Positions 49,501 to 61,467 of a stretch of DNA of 64,000 nt are shown in pieces. Each line of letters opens with the position of its first letter. The stretch's first letter is position 1. This stretch comes from Hydractinia symbiolongicarpus. Taxonomy: Eukaryota; Cnidaria; Hydrozoa; Anthoathecata; Hydractiniidae. Under the pieces are notes generated by a model that was not told where the DNA came from, ran no database searches, and saw only the letters and a list, made by a program, of their open reading frames with translations. The position numbers and the translations under genes are program-made. The DNA is taken from the NCBI RefSeq assembly GCF_029227915.1, contig NC_079886.1:25894501-25958500 (forward strand). The letters run 5' to 3'.

Positions 49501-52500
49501 TACCAACATGTATTTAGCGATGTTTTTCTGATATTACTAGGTTGCATCGCTTTTAACAGTGAAACGATTGAGTGTGGGACTTAATTGAACTAATTTTGGA
49601 CTTTAACTTTATAAGTGTGATAATTGAGAAAATTCAAGTCCAAGAAATAACAATGTTCTGAATTTGACATGATTGCTAGAACTCAGCGATTACACTGGGG
49701 GCTGTGGTAGCGCTTCATTTAAAAATGCAGATAAATAAGTCATTTTTTAATGTAGGACCAATCCTAGCTGTTATCGTACGCTGAAGAAAAAGAGACAGTT
49801 TCAATAACTACATTTCATTGACTTTCTAACGGTATCAGTCCGTTTCAGTTACAACGGTTGCGTCACATATTCGTACCAACATGTATTTAGAGATATTTTT
49901 TTAATATTACTAGGTTGTATCGCTTTTAACACTGAAACGATTGACTGTGGGACTTAATTGCACTGATTTTGAACTTTAACTTTATAAATGTGATAATTGA
50001 GACAATTCAACTCCAAGAAATAACAATGTTCTGAATTTGACATGATTGCTAGAACTCAGCGATTACACTGGTCGCTGTGGTAGCGCTTCATTTAAATTTG
50101 TAGATAAATAACTCATTTTTTACTGTAGGACCAATCCTAGCCGTTATCGCACGCTGAAGAAATAGAAACAGTTTCAAAAACTATATTTCATTGACTTTCT
50201 ACCGGTATCAGTCCGTTTCAGTTGCAACGGTTGCGTCACATATTCGTACCAACATGTATTTAGAGATATTTTTCTAATATTACTAGGTTGCATCGTTTTT
50301 AACACTGAAACGATTGACTGTGGGAATTACTTGGACTGATTCTGGACTTTAACTTTATAAATGTGATAATTGAGACAATTCAACTCCAAGAAATAACAAT
50401 GTTCTGAATTTGACATGATTGCTAGAACTCAGCGATTACACTGGTCGCTGTGGTAGCGCTTCATTTAAATTTGTAGATAAATAACTCATTTTTTACTGTA
50501 GGACCAATCCTAGCCGTTATCGCACGCTGAAGAAATAGAAACAGTTTCAAAAACTATATTTCATTGACTTTCTAACGGTATCAGTCCGTTTCAGTTACAA
50601 CGGTTGCGTCACATATTCGTACCAACATGTATTTAGAGATATTTTTCTAATATTACTAGGTTGCCTCGCCTTAAACAGTGAAACGATTGACTGTGGGACT
50701 TAATTGAACTGATTTTGGACTGTGAGCTTACCAATGTGATGAATGAGACAATTGGACTCCATGCAATAACATTCTTCTTAAATTGGCATGATTGACGGAA
50801 CTCAGCGATTAAACTGGGCGCGTTGTAGCGCTTTATTTAAAAATGTAGATATGTAAGTCATTTTTTACTGTGGGACCAATCCTTGCCGTTATCGCACGCT
50901 GAAGAAATACAGACAGTTTCAAAAACTACATTTAGTTGACTTTCTATCGGTATCAGTCCGTTTCTGTTACTAAGGTTGCGTCACATATTCGTACCAACAT
51001 GTATTTAGCGATATTTCTCTGATATTACTAGGTTGCATCGCTTTTAACGGTAAAACGATTGACTGCAGGACTTAATTGAACTGATTTTGGACTTTAACTT
51101 TATAAGTGTGATAATTGAGACAATTGGACTCCGAGAAATAACAATGTTCTGAATTTGAAATGATTGCTAGAACACAGCAATTACACTGGGCGTTGTGGTA
51201 GCGCTTCATTTAAAAATGCAGATAAATAAGTCATTTTTTACTGTATAACCAATCCTAGCCGTTATCGCACGCTGAAGAAATAGAGACAGTTTCGATAACT
51301 ACATTTCGTTGACTTTCTAACGGTATCAGTCCGTTTATGTTACTACGGTTGGTCACACATTCGTACCAACATGTATTTAGCGATGTTTTTCTGATATTAC
51401 TAGGTTCCATCGCTTTTAACAGTGAAACGATTGACTGCAGGACTTACTTGAACTGATTTTGGACTTTAGCTTTTTAAAAATTATAATTGAAACAATTGGA
51501 CTCCATGCCAAAATATTCTTCTTAAATTGGCATGATTGCCGGTACTCAGCGATTTCACTGGGCGCTGTGGCAGTGCTTCATTTCAAAGTGTAGATATATT
51601 AGTCATTTTTTACTGTGGGACCAATCCTAGCCGTTATCGCACGCTGAAAAAATTGAGACAGTTTCAAAAACTACATTTCATTGACTTTCTAACGGTATCA
51701 GTCCGTTTCAGTTACAACGGTTGCGTCACATATTCGTACCAACATGTATTTAGAGATATTTTTCTAATATTACTAGGTTGTATCGCTTTTAACACTGAAA
51801 CGATTGACTGTGGGACTTAATTGAACTGATTTTGAACTTTAACTTTATAAATGTGATAATTGAGACAATTCAACTCCAAGAAATAACAATGTTCTGAATT
51901 TGACATGATTGCTAGAACTCAGCGATTACACTGGTCGCTGTGGTAGCGCTTCATTTAAATTTGTAGATAAATAACTCATTTTTTACTGTAGGACCAATCC
52001 TAGCCGTTATCGCACGCTGAAGAAATAGAAACAGTTTCAAAAACTATATTTCATTGAATTTCTACCGGTATCAGTCCGTTTCAGTTACAACGGTTGCGTC
52101 ACATATTCGTACCAACATGTATTTAGAGATATTTTTCTAATATTACTAGGTTGCATCGTTTTTAACACTGAAACGATTGACTGTGGGAATTACTTGGACT
52201 GATTCTGGACTTTAACTTTATAAATATGATAATTGGGACAATTGGACTCCATGCAATAACATTCTTCTTAAATTGGCATGATTGACGGAACTGAGCGATT
52301 ACACTGGGCGCTGTGGTAGCGCTTTATTTAAAAATATAGATATATAAGTCATTTTTTACTGTGGGACCAATCCTAGCCGTTTTCGCACGCTGAAGAAATA
52401 TAGACAGTTTCAAAAACTACATTTCATTGACTTTCTATCGGTATCAGTCCGTTTCTGTTACTACGGTTGCGTCACATATTCGTACCAACATGTATTTAGC

Positions 52501-53673
52501 GATGTTTTTCTGATATTACTAGGTTGCATCCCTTTTAACAGTGAAACGATTGAGTGTGGGACTTAATTGAACTAATTTTGGACTTTAACTTTATAAGTGT
52601 GATAATTGAGAAAATTCAACTCCAAGAAATAACAATGTTCTGAATTTGACATGATTGCTAGAACTGAGCGATTACACTGGGGGCTGTGGTAGCGCTTCAT
52701 TTAAAAATGCAGATAAATAAGTCATTTTTTAATGTAGGACCAATCCTAGCTGTTATCGTACGCTGAAGAAAAAGAGACAGTTTCAATAACTACATTTCAT
52801 TGACTTTCTAACGGTATCAGTCCGTTTCAGTTACAACGGTTGCGTCACAAATTCGTACCAACATATATTTATCGATATTTTTCTAATATTACTAGGTTGC
52901 CTCGCCTTAAACAGTGAAACGATTGACTGTGGGACTTAATTGAACTGATTTTTGACTGTGAGCTTACCAATGTGATGAATGAGACAATTGGACTCCATGC
53001 AATAACATTCTTCTTAAATTGGCATGATTGACGGAACTCAGCGATTAAACTGGGCGCGTTGTAGCGCTTTATTTAAAAATGTAGATATATAAGTCATTTT
53101 TTACTGTGGGACCAATCCTAGCCGTTTTCGCACGCTGAAGAAATATAGACAGTTTCAAAAACTACATTTCATTGACTTTCTATCGGTATCAGTCCGTTTC
53201 TGTTACTACTGTTGCGTCACATATTCGTACCAACATGTATTTAGCGATGTTTTTCTGATATTACTAGGTTGCATCGCTTTTAACAGTGAAACGATTGAGT
53301 GTGGGACTTAATTGAACTAATTTTGGACTTTAACTTTATAAGTGTGATAATTGAGAAAATTCAACTCCAAGAAATAACAATGTTCTGAATTTGACATGAT
53401 TGCTAGAACTCAGCGATTACACTGGGGGCTGTGGTAGCGCTTCATTTAAAAATGCAGATAAATAAGTCATTTTTTAATGTAGGACCAATCCTAGCTGTTA
53501 TCGTACGCTGAAGAAAAAGAGACAGTTTCAATAACTACATTTCATTGACTTTCTAACGGTATCAGTCCGTTTCAGTTACAACGATTGCGTCACATATTCG
53601 TACCAACATGTATTTAGAGATATTTTTCTAATATTACTAGGTTGCATCGTTTTTAACACTGAAACGATTGACT
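46592..53673 (+). repeat. 10-monomer higher-order unit (3728 bp), two copies
   Basis: Monomers 46592, 46965, 47337, 47710, 48083, 48456, 48829, 49202 and 49574 correspond to 50320, 50693, 51065, 51437, 51810, 52183, 52556, 52929 and 53301, near-identically. Shared private variants include GGACTGATTCTGGACTTTAA, CTGGGCGCGTTGTAGCGC, GAACACAGCAATTACACTGG, AGCTTTTTAAAAATTATAAT and CGTACGCTGAAGAAAAAGAG. The tenth monomers differ (49947 versus 53674), so the second copy was joined to another variant at its end. It is the longest higher-order unit seen. Confidence 0.88.
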
Positions 53674-56600
53674 GTGGGAATTACTTGGACTGATTCTGGA
53701 CTTTAACTTTATAAATATGATAATTGGGACAATTGGACTCCATGCAATAACATTCTTCTTAAATTGGCATGATTGACGGAACTGAGCGATTACACTGGGC
53801 GCTGTGGTAGCGCTTTATTTAAAAATGTAGATATATAAGTCATTTTTTACTGTGGGACCAATCCTAGCCGTTTTCGCACGCTGAAGAAATATAGACAGTT
53901 TCAAAAACTACATTTCATTGACTTTCTATCGGTATCAGTCCGTTTCTGTTACTACGGTTGCGTCACATATTCGTACCAACATGTATTTAGCGATGTTTTT
54001 CTGATATTACTAGGTTGCATCGCTTTTAACAGTGAAACGATTGAGTGTGGGACTTAATTGAACTGATTTTGGACTGTGAGCTTACAAATGTGATGAATGA
54101 GACAATTGGACTCCATGAAATAACATTCTTCTTAAATTGGCATGATTGCCGGAACTCAGCGATTACACTGGGCGCTGTGGTGGCGCTTCATTTAAAAATG
54201 TAGATATGTAAGTCATTTTTTACTGTGGGACCAATCCTAGCCGTTATTGCACGCTGAAGAAATTGAGACAGTTTCAAAAACTACATTTCATTGACTTTCT
54301 AACGGTGTCAGCCCGTTTGAGTTATAACAGTTGGGTCACATTTTTGTACCAACATGTATTTAGCGATATTTTTCTGATATTACTAGGTTGCATCGCTTTT
54401 AACACTGAAACAATTGACTGTGGGACTTAATTGAACTCATTTTGGACTGTGACCTAACAAATGTGATGAATGAGACAATTGGACTCCATGAAATAATATT
54501 CTCCTTAAATTGGCATGATTGCCGGTACTCAGCGATTACACTGGGCGCTGTGGCAGCGCTTCATTTAAAAGTGTAGATATATTAGTCATTTTTTACTGTA
54601 GGACCAATCCTAGCCGTTATCGCACGCTGAAGAAATTGAGACAGTTTCAAAAACTACATTTCATTGACTTTCTATCGGTATCAGTCCGTTTCAGTTACAA
54701 CAGTTGCGTCACATATTCGTACCAACATGTATTTAGCGATATTTTTCTGATATTACTAGGATGTATCGCTTTTAACAGTGAAACGATTGACTGTGGGACT
54801 TAATTGAACTGATTTTGAACTTTAACTTTATAAGCGTGATAATTGAGATAATTGGTCTCAAAGAAATAACAATGTTCTGAATTTGACATGATTGCTAGAA
54901 CTCAGCGATTACACTGGGCGCTGTTGTACGCTTCATTTAAAAATGCAGATAAATATGTCATTTTTTACTGTAGGACCAATCCTAGCTGTTATCGCACGCT
55001 GAAGAAATAGAGACAGTTTCAAAAACTACATTTCATTGATTTTCTAACGGTATCAGTCCGTTTCAGTTACAACGGTTGCGTCACATATTCGTACCAACAT
55101 ATATTTATCGATATTTTTCTGATATTACTAGGTTGCCTCGCCTTAAAAAGTGAAACGATTGACTGTGGGACTTATTTGAACTGATTTTGGACTGTGACCT
55201 TACAAATGTGATAAATGAGACAATTGGACTCCATGAAATAACATTCTTCTTAAATTGGCATGATTGCCGGAACTCAGCGTTTAAACTGGGCGCTGTGGTA
55301 GCGCTTCATTTAAAAATGTAGATATATAAGTCATTTTTTACTGTGGGACCAATCCTAGCCGTTATTGCACGCTGAAGAAATTGAGACAATTTCAAAAACT
55401 ACATTTCATTGACTTTCTAACGGTGTCAGCCCGTTTGAGTTATAACAGTTGTGTCACATTTTTGTACCAACATGTATTTAGTGATATTTTTCTGATATTA
55501 CTAGGTTGCATCGCTTTTAACACTGAAATAATTGACTGTGGGACTTAATTGAACTCATTTTGGACTGTGACCTAACAAATGTGATGAATGAGACAATTGG
55601 ACTCCATGAAATAATATTCTCCTTAAATTGGCATGATTGCCGGTACTCAGCGATTACACTGGGCGCTGTGGCAGCGCTTCATTTAAAAGTGTAGATATAT
55701 TAGTCATTTTTTACTGTAGGACCAATCCTAGCCGTTATCGCACGCTGAAGAAATTGAGACAGTTTCAAAAACTACATTTCATTGACTTTCTAACGGTATC
55801 AGTCCGTTTCTGTTACAACGTTTGCGTCACATATTCGTACCAACATGTGTTTAGCGATATTTTTCTGATATTACTAGGTTATATCGCTTTTAACAGTGAA
55901 ACGATTGACTGTGGGACTTAATTGAACTGATTTTGGACTTTATCTTTATAAGTGTGATAATTGAGAAAATTCAACTCCAAGAAATAACAATGTTCTGAAT
56001 TTGACATGATTGCTAGAACTCAGCGATTACACTAGGCGCTGTGGCAGCGCTTCATTTAAATTTGTAGATAAATAACTCATTTTTTACTGTAGGACCAATC
56101 CTAGCCGTTATCGCACGCTGAAGAAATAGAAACAGTTTCAAAAACTATATTTCATTGACTTTCTAACGGTATCAGTCCGTTTCAGTTACAACGGTTGCGT
56201 CACATATTCGTACCAACATGTATTTAGAGATATTTTTCTAATATTACTAGGTTGTATCGCTTTTAACACTGAAACGATTGGCTGTGGGACTTAATTGCAC
56301 TGATTTTGAACTTTAACTTTATAAATGTGATAATTGAGACAATTCAACTCCAAGAAATAACAATGTTCTGAATTTGACATGATTGCTAGAACTCAGCGAT
56401 TACACTGGTCGCTGTGGTAGCGCTTCATTTAAATTTGTAGATAAATAACTCATTTTTTACTGTAGGACCAATCCTAGCCGTTATCGCACGCTGAAAAAAT
56501 AGAAACAGTTTCAAAAACTATATTTCATTGACTTTCTACCGGTATCAGTCCGTTTCAGTTACAACGGTTGCGTCACATATTCGTACCAACATGTATTTAG

Positions 56601-57029
56601 AGATATTTTTCAAATATTACTAGGTTGCATCGTTTTTATCACTGAAACGATTGACTGTGGGAATTACTTGGACTGATTCTGGACTTTAACTTTATAAATA
56701 TGATAATTGGGACAATTGGACTCCATGCAATAACATTCTTCTTAAATTGGCATGATTTACGGAACTGAGCGATTACACTGGGCGCTGTGGTAGCGCTTTA
56801 TTTAAAAATGTAGATTTATAAGTCATTTTTTACTGTGGGACCAATCCTAGCTGTTTTCGCACGCTGAAGAAATATAGACAGTTTCAAAAACTACATTTCA
56901 TTGACTTTCTATCGGTATCAGTCCGTTTCTGTTACTACGGTTGCGTCACATATTCGTACCAACATGTATTTAGCGATGTTTTTCTGATATTACTAGGTTG
57001 CATCGCTTTTAACAGTGAAACGATTGAGT
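53674..57029 (+). repeat. Satellite monomers with a 1118-bp duplication (54420 and 55538)
   Basis: Anchors 53674, 54047, 54420, 54793, 55165, 55538, 55911, 56284, 56657. The monomers at 54420 and 55538 are near-copies (offset 1118 bp). The monomers at 54793 and 55165 match 6466 and 6838 far upstream. Monomer 56284 matches 49947. No gene is visible. Confidence 0.75.
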
Positions 57030-58892
57030 GTGGGACTTAATTGAACTAATTTTGGACTTTAACTTTATAAGTGTGATAATTGAGAAAATTCAACTCCAAG
57101 AAATAACAATGTTCTGAATTTGACATGATTGCTAGAACTCAGCGATTACACTGGGGGCTGTGGTAGCGCTTCATTTAAAAATGCAGATAAATAAGTCATT
57201 TTTTAATGTAGGACCAATCCTAGCTGTTATCGTACGCTGAAGAAAAAGAGACAGTTTCAATAACTACATTTCATTGACTTTCTAACGGTATCAGTCCGTT
57301 TCAGTTACAACGGTTGCGTCACAAATTCGTACCAACATATATTTATCGATATTTTTCTAATATTACTAGGTTGCCTCGCCTTAAACAGTGAAACGATTGA
57401 CTGTGGGACTTAATTGAACTGATTTTGGACTGTGAGCTTACCAATGTGATGAATGAGACAATTGGACTCCATGCAATAACATTCTTCTTAAATTGGCATG
57501 ATTGACGGAACTCAGCGATTAAACTGGGCGCGTTGTAGCGCTTTATTTAAAAATGTAGATATATAAGTCATTTTTTACTGTGGGACCAATCCTAGCCGTT
57601 TTCACACGCTGAAGAAATATAGACAGTTTAAAAAACTACATTTCATTGACTTTCTATCGGTATCAGTCCGTTTCTGTTACTACGGTTGCGTCACATATTC
57701 GTACCAACATATATTTATCGATATTTTTCTAATATTACTAGGTTGCCTCGCCTTAAACAGTGAAACGATTGACTGTGGGACTTAATTGAACTGATTTTGG
57801 ACTGTGAGCTTACCAATGTGATGAATGAGACAATTGGACTCCATGCAATAACATTCTTCTTAAATTGGCATGATTGACGGAACTCAGCGATTAAACTGGG
57901 GGCTGTGGTAGCGCTTCATTTAAAAATGTAGATATATAAGTCATTTTTTACTGTGGGACCAATCCTAGCCGTTTTCGCACGCTGAAGAAATATAGACAGT
58001 TTCAAAAACTACATTTCATTGACTTTCTATCGGTATCAGTCCGTTTCTGTTACTACGGTTGCGTCACATATTCGTACCAACATGTATTTAGCGATGTTTT
58101 TCTGATATTACTAGGTTGCATCGCTTTTAACAGTGAAACGATTGAGTGTGGGACTTAATTGAACTAATTTTGGACTTTAACTTTATAAGTGTGATAATTG
58201 AGAAAATTCAACTCCAAGAAATAACAATGTTCTGAATTTGACATGATTGCTAGAACTCAGCGATTACACTGGGGGCTGTGGTAGCGCTTCATTTAAAAAT
58301 GCAGATAAATAAGTCATTTTTTAATGTAGGACCAATCCTAGCTGTTATCGTACGCTGAAGAAAAAGAGACAGTTTCAATAACTACATTTCATTGACTTTC
58401 TAACGGTATCAGTCCGTTTCAGTTACAACGGTTGCGTCACAAATTCGTACCAACATATATTTATCGATATTTTTCTAATATTACTAGGTTGCCTCGCCTT
58501 AAACAGTGAAACGATTGACTGTGGGACTTAATTGAACTGATTTTGGACTGTGAGCTTACCAATGTGATGAATGAGACAATTGGACTCCATGCAATAACAT
58601 TCTTCTTAAATTGGCATGATTGACGGAACTCAGCGATTAAACTGGGCGCGTTGTAGCGCTTTATTTAAAAATGTAGATATGTAAGTCATTTTTTACTGTG
58701 GGACCAATCCTTGCCGTTATCGCACGCTGAAGAAATACAGACAGTTTCAAAAACTACATTTAGTTGATTTTCTATCGGTATCAGTCCGTTTCTGTTACTA
58801 AGGTTGCGTCACAGATTCGTACCAACATGTATTTAGCGATATTTCTCTGATATTACTAGGTTGCATCGCTTTTAACGGTAAAACGATTGACT
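57030..58892 (+). repeat. 1118-bp duplication (57030-57774 and 58148-58892)
   Basis: The pair of monomers at 57030 and 57403 recurs at 58148 and 58521, with a monomer of the same family (57775) between them. Shared variants include CTGGGGGCTGTGGTAGCGC, CAATAACTACATTTC and CTGGGCGCGTTGTAGCGC. They derive from the same monomer types as the 3728-bp unit. Confidence 0.8.
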
Positions 58893-60384
58893 GCAGGACT
58901 TAATTGAACTGATTTTGGACTTTAACTTTATAAATGTGATAATTGAGACAATTGGACTCCAAGAAATAACAATGTTCTGAATTTGACATGATTGCTAGAA
59001 CTCAGCGATTACACTGAGCGCTGTGGTAGCGCTTCATTTAAAAATGCACATAAATAAGTCATTTTTTACTGTAGGACCAATCCTAGCCATTATCGAACGC
59101 TGAAGAAATTGAGACAGTTTCAAAAACTACATTTCAATGACTTTCTAACGGTATCAGTCCGTTTCAGTTACAACGGTTGCGTCACATATTCGTACCAACA
59201 TATATTTATCGATATTTTTCTGATATTAGTAGGTTGCCTCGCCTTAAACAGTGAAACGATTGACTGTGGGACTTAATTGAACTGATTTTGGACTTTAACT
59301 TTATAAGTGTGATAATTGAGACAATTGGACTCCAAGAAATAAAAATGTTCTGAATTTGACATGATTGCTAGAACTCAGCGATTACACTGGGCGCTGTGGT
59401 AGCGCTTCATTTAAAAATGCAGATAAATAAGTCATTTTTTACTATAGGATCAATCCTAGCTGTTATCGCACGCTGAAGAAATAGAGACAGTTTCAAAAAC
59501 TACATTTCATTGACTTTCTAACGGTATTAGTCCGTTTCAGTTACAACGGTTGCGTCACATATTCGTACCAACATATATTTATCGATATTTTTCTGATATT
59601 ACTAGGTTGCCTCGCCTTAAACAGTGAAACGATTGACTGTGGGACTTACTTGAACTGATTTTGGACTTTAACTTTATAAATGTGATAATTGAAACAATTG
59701 GACTCCATGCAATCACATTCTTCTTAAATTGGCATGATTGCCGGTACTCAGCGATTTCACTGGGCGCTGTGGCAGTGCTTCATTTAAAAGTGTAGATATA
59801 TTAGTCATTTTTTACTGTGGGACCAATCCTAGCCGTTATCGCACGCTGAAGAAATTGAGACAGATTCAAAAACTACATTTCATTGACTTTCTAACGGTAT
59901 CAGTCCGTTTCTGTTACAACGATTGCGTCACATATTCGTACCAACATGTCTTTAGCGATATTTTTCTGATATTACTAGGTTGTATCGCTTTTAACAGTGA
60001 AACGATTGAGTGTGGGACTTAATTGAACTGATTTTGGACTTTAACTTTATAAGTGTGATAATTGAGAAAATTCAACTCCAAGAAATAACAATGTTCTGAA
60101 TTTAACATGATTGCTAGAACTCAGCGATTACACTGGGGGCTGTGGTAGCGCTTCATTTAAAAATGCAGATAAATAAGTTATTTTTTACTGTAGGACCAAT
60201 CCTAGCTGTTATCGTACGCTGAAGAAAAAGAGACAGTTTCAATAACTACATTTCATTGACTTTCTATCGGTATCAGTCCGTTTCAGTTACATGGGTTGCG
60301 TCACAAATTCGTACCAGCATATATTTATCGATATTTTTCTAATATTACTAGGTTGCCTCGCCTTAAACAGTGAAACAATTGACT
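58893..60384 (+). repeat. Satellite monomers without a clear local unit
   Basis: Four monomers (anchors 58893, 59266, 59639, 60012), mostly type B plus one type C (59639). The monomer at 59266 closely matches the one ending the window (63707), both with GATATTAGTAGG upstream and ACTATAGGATCAATCC. No gene is visible. Confidence 0.7.
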
Positions 60385-61467
60385 GTGGGACTTAATTGAA
60401 CTGATTTTGGACTGTGACCTGACAAATGTGATGAATGAGACAATTGGACTCCATGAAATAACATTCTTCTTGTACTCAGCGCTTAAACTGGGTGCTGCGG
60501 TAGCGCTTCATTTAAAAATGCAGATAAATAAGTCATTTTTTACTGTAGGACCAATGCTAGTTGTTATCGCACGCTGAAGAAGTAGAGACAGTTTCAAAAA
60601 CTACATTTCATTTGTTTTCTAACGGTATCAGTCCGTTTCAGTTACAACGGTTGCGTCACATATTCTAACCAACATGTATTTAGCGATATTTTTCTGATAT
60701 TACTTGGTTGCATCGCTTTTAACAGTGAAACAATTGACTGTGGGACTTAATTGAACTGATTTAGGACTGTGACCTGACAAATGTGATGAATGAGAAAATT
60801 GGACTCCATGAAATAACATTCTTCTTAAATTGGCATGATTGCCGGTACTCAGCGATTACACTGGGTGCTGTGGTAGCGCTTCATTTAAAAATGCAGATAA
60901 ATAAGTCATTTTTTACTGTAGGACCAATTCTAGCTGTTATCGCACGCTGAAGAAATAGAGACAGTTTCAAAAACTACATTTCATTTGTTTTCTAACGGTA
61001 TCAGTCCGTTTCAGTTACAACGGTTGCGTCACATATTCGTACCAACATGTATTTAGCGATATTTTTCTGATGCTACTAGGTTGCATCGGTTTTAACAGTG
61101 AAACAATTGACTGTGGGACTTAATTGAACTGATTTTGGACTGTGACCTGACAAATGTGATGAATGAGACAATTGGACTCCATGAAATAACATTCTTCTTG
61201 TACTCAGCGATTAAACTGGGTGCTGCGGTAGCGCTTCATTTAAAAATGCAGATAAATAAGTCATTTTTTACTGTAGGACCAATCCTAGCGGTTATCGCAC
61301 GCTGAAGGAATTGAGACAGTTTCAAAAACTACATTTCATTGACTTTCTTACGGTGTCAACCCGTTTCAGTTACAATAGTTGCGTCACATTTTCGTACCAA
61401 CATGTATTTAGCGATATTTTTCTGATATTACTAGCTTGTATCGCTTTTAACAGTGAAACGATTGACT
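60385..61467 (+). repeat. Two 355-bp monomers sharing an 18-bp deletion
   Basis: Monomers 60385-60739 and 61113-61467 both read CATTCTTCTTGTACTCAGCG, lacking the roughly 18 bases AATTGGCATGATTGCCG that normally precede the TACTCAGCG part. Both also carry GGGTGCTGCGGTAGCGC. The normal-length monomer 60740 lies between them, so a two-monomer unit carrying the deletion was duplicated (728-bp offset). Confidence 0.85.
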
